Assembly: GCA_002746395.1 (NCBI GenBank)
Contig: NVXA01000006.1
Location: forward strand, 1-6,025
Source of the DNA: Paracoccaceae bacterium
GTDB lineage: Bacteria > Pseudomonadota > Alphaproteobacteria > Rhodobacterales > Rhodobacteraceae
DNA length: 6,025 nucleotides
Reading direction: 5' to 3'
Below are positions 4,730-6,025 of the stretch, one piece after another; position 1 is the stretch's first letter; each line of letters starts with the position of its first letter. Both the position numbers and the translations under genes were made by a program. A model generated the notes under the pieces. It searched no databases. It was not told where the DNA came from and worked only from the letters and a program-made list of their open reading frames with translations.

Positions 4730-4741
4730 TTTTACACTTTC
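4724..4741 (+). repeat. Right att-like direct repeat
   Basis: CCGCCATTTTACACTTTC, 17/18 identical to 2980-2997. YcaQ-like coding content begins within ten bases after it, so this is the visible border between accessory and core-type DNA. Confidence 0.5.
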
Positions 4742-4743
4742 AC

Positions 4744-5601
4744 CTTTCCCATACCATCGCCACACGACATATTGCAAAGTATGGTATTACGGATAAACAA
4801 TCGCGATGCGCGGCGGCTTATGATGCCATTAAACAACGCATTGCTGCGGAGGGGCCGCTGTCGACCCACGCTTTTGACACCCAAATAGAAGGTGAAAAGA
4901 AGATGTGGGCGCGGCCACCACATAAAAAAGCCCTCGATCATATGTGGTATACGGGGGAGTTGGCGACTTCGCATCGGGAGAATTTCACAAAGTTCTATGA
5001 TCTGGCGGAACGTGTGTTTCCGCCCCTGCTATCCCCACTGACCGAGGCCGCGCAACTAGATTGGTTATGCGTCGAGGCGTTAAAGCGGATGCCGTTTGCC
5101 ACAGCGCGTGAAATCCAGCAGTTCTGGGGCGTGGTTTCCGGAGCCGAGGTCAAAACATGGGCGCAGAACAACGACGTGCGACAAGTGGAAATTCAAGGGC
5201 GCGATGGTTCGTGGACCACAGCACTTGCGCCGCGAGATATTGACACGCAGTTAAACGCCCTTCCCCCGACGACTTCGAGGTTGCGGATTCTTAGCCCCTT
5301 TGATCCGGCCATAAGGGACCGCACACGGCTGGAACGTCTATTTGGTTTTGAGTACCGTATTGAGATTTTCGTGCCAAAAGCAAAACGTATCTGGGGGTAC
5401 TATGTTTATCCCATACTAGAGGGGGATCGTTTTATTGGGCGAATTGAGCTGAAAGCGGACCGAAAGCCCGGTGCCCTACACGTCTTGAACCTCTGGCATG
5501 AAGAAGATGTGCAATGGAGTGCTGTGCGCGCCAAAAAGCTGACTGCCGAATTGGCGCGGCTTGCAAAGTTGGCGCAATGTAGTGCTGTCGTTTGGAAATA
5601 G
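4744..5601 (+). pseudogene. ycaQ: 5'-truncated YcaQ-family DNA glycosylase
   Basis: Known YcaQ/AlkZ-family enzymes (about 390-410 aa) remove alkylated bases and unhook interstrand crosslinks in the cytoplasm. The frame 4744-5601 (285 codons) matches the last two thirds of such a protein: IKQRIAAEGPLSTHAFDT and MWARPPHKKALDHMWYTGELATS (winged-helix repeats), FYDLAERVFP, FATAREIQQFWG, LRILSPFDPAIRDRTR, LFGFEYRIEIFVPKAKR and GYYVYPILEGDRFIGRIELKAD. The frame is open leftward to 4675, but residues before about 4750 come from the att/tRNA-like DNA and have no YcaQ character. About 110-130 N-terminal residues are missing, including the region where this family carries its catalytic Q-x-(Q/D) motif. 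Translation could restart at ATG 4903 (232 aa), but without that motif glycosylase activity is not expected. No frameshift is seen in the remaining part, so the truncation may be recent. Confidence 0.8.
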
Positions 5602-5626
5602 CGCCGCCCTTTAGCATAGGCGGCGC
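5601..5626. terminator. Bidirectional-type hairpin between ycaQ remnant and tusE-like gene
   Basis: GCGCCGCC (5601-5608) and GGCGGCGC (5619-5626) pair perfectly around a ten-base loop. The first base is the last base of the ycaQ stop codon, and the convergent gene ends 10 bases to the right. T-runs are poor on both sides (ATTGGAATATT), so efficiency is uncertain, but position and strength favour a shared terminator. Confidence 0.6.
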
Positions 5627-5635
5627 ATTGGAATA

Positions 5636-5974
5636 TTAGTAACCACCCTTACGGCGGCTCTCGGGTAAGCCGGCGACTTTGCCGCCCTGCTTTGATGGAT
5701 CACCCGGGAATAATTCGTAGACGTCGCGCTGGCTTAGTTTCTCGCCCCACGCGTCGCTCATTGCTTTAACGATTTTGCGGGTGTTGGGCTGGTTGCCGGC
5801 GTTCTCGATGTATTCTTCACGCAAGAAGTTCATCAAGTCCCAGTGTTTGTCGGTCAGCTCGATACCTTCCTGAGCCGCCAGAAGTGCTGCGATGCCTTCA
5901 TTCCAGTCTTCGACATTTTCCAGATGCCCGTTGGCATTGGTTTCAATCGTATTTCCTTCGTATTCAAATGACAT
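5636..5974 (-). CDS. tusE: TusE/DsrC/DsvC-family protein lacking both conserved cysteines
   Basis: A 112-aa protein, the usual length for TusE (109 aa in E. coli). The start at 5974 is chosen because AGGGGGA lies six bases before it and because the family begins with (F/Y)EGxxIETDxxGYL, matched here by FEYEGNTIETNANGHLENVEDW. The rest aligns through EGIELTDKHWDLMNFLREEY, NTRKIVKAM, VYELFPGDPSKQGGKVAGLP. TusE passes persulfide from TusBCD to MnmA for tRNA 2-thiouridine, and DsrC acts with sulfite reductase; both need the penultimate Cys, and DsrC needs a second Cys before the IAGLP segment. Here those positions are Gly111 and Gly98, the end is RRKGGY, and the whole protein has no Cys. It therefore belongs with the cysteine-less DsrC relatives (sometimes called RspA), for which a regulatory role has been proposed. 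The symbol names the family only. Confidence 0.85.
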   Translation of the reverse strand: MSFEYEGNTIETNANGHLENVEDWNEGIAALLAAQEGIELTDKHWDLMNFLREEYIENAGNQPNTRKIVKAMSDAWGEKLSQRDVYELFPGDPSKQGGKVAGLPESRRKGGY

Positions 5975-6025
5975 TGTCTTCCCCCTGTTTGATTGCTGTG
6001 CATATATACATTCAAACAACAGGAT
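5975..6025 (-). promoter_or_regulatory. Leader and possible -10 of the tusE-like gene
   Basis: The minus strand shows TATATA at 6003-6008, a good -10 candidate that would give a leader of about 20 bases. The matching -35 would fall just outside the window. The ribosome site AGGGGGA (5981-5987) is unusually strong. Confidence 0.3.

Larger units (their letters stand above)
2980..4741. mobile_element. 1.76-kb segment bounded by att-like direct repeats (single-cargo island)
   Basis: The segment lies between two copies of CCGCCATTTYACACTTTC, at 2980-2997 (Y=C) and 4724-4741 (Y=T), 17/18 identical. Each begins with CCGCCA, the form of a tRNA 3' end, and the right copy continues leftward into a T-arm-like GGTTCGAAAC. 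Core-type DNA (ycaQ) begins directly after the right copy. The only gene inside is the ParB-like CDS. No integrase is encoded, so mobility would depend on an enzyme elsewhere, or this may be a remnant left by deletion between tandem islands at the same att site. That it is an integrative unit is inference from the repeats. Confidence 0.45.

Noticed and set aside
4637..4974. ORFs spanning the att border (4637-4888 plus strand, 4732-4974 minus strand)
   Set aside because: They bridge unrelated DNA on both sides of the border and are out of frame with the clear YcaQ coding sequence.
1..6025. CRISPR array or complete tRNA/rRNA gene
   Set aside because: No regularly spaced identical repeats with unique spacers and no complete cloverleaf are visible. 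The only tRNA-like sequence is the 3' fragment at 4694-4729.

Overview
The window looks alphaproteobacterial. The small phage-type gene cluster, the YcaQ-family protein and the cysteine-free TusE/DsrC-like protein all resemble alphaproteobacterial families I know; the order cannot be fixed from this sequence. It reads as a junction between integrated accessory DNA (about 1-4741) and core-type chromosome (about 4742-6025). The right end is visibly richer in GC codons than the left.

Region 1, 1-2011 (+): a compact phage or integrative-element cassette of five small genes joined by short overlaps, three of them of the ATGA type. They encode a small basic protein, a Trp/Arg-rich small protein, a winged-helix protein that looks like the front half of a phage replication initiator, an unrecognised 94-aa protein and a zinc-ribbon protein. 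The initiator-like gene has an in-frame TAA. Its downstream extension stays open and ends in an ATGA overlap with the next gene. That extension carries a cluster of 22-23 bp iteron-like repeats, three direct and two inverted, which makes it a candidate replication origin. A strong 11-bp hairpin closes the cassette.

Region 2, 2012-2979: a small lipoprotein gene on the minus strand with a plausible promoter, then mostly non-coding DNA that includes a clear remnant of a helicase-associated (HA) domain protein.

Region 3, 2980-4741: a 1.76-kb segment bounded by an 18-bp direct repeat (17/18 identical). The right copy continues leftward into a sequence resembling the 3' end of a tRNA-Ser gene. The segment contains one large gene, a 433-aa ParB/Srx-fold protein with a Lys/Pro linker and a helical C-terminal domain. 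About 370 bp of leader DNA precedes it and holds a 17-bp palindrome and a GC hairpin. This looks like a one-gene integrative cargo, possibly a defence or regulatory gene.

Region 4, 4742-6025: a ycaQ-type DNA glycosylase gene that has lost its 5' third, and with it the expected catalytic N-terminal region, exactly at the repeat boundary. A GC-rich hairpin separates it from a convergent TusE/DsrC-family gene that has no cysteine at all, so it cannot do sulfur-relay chemistry in the usual way.
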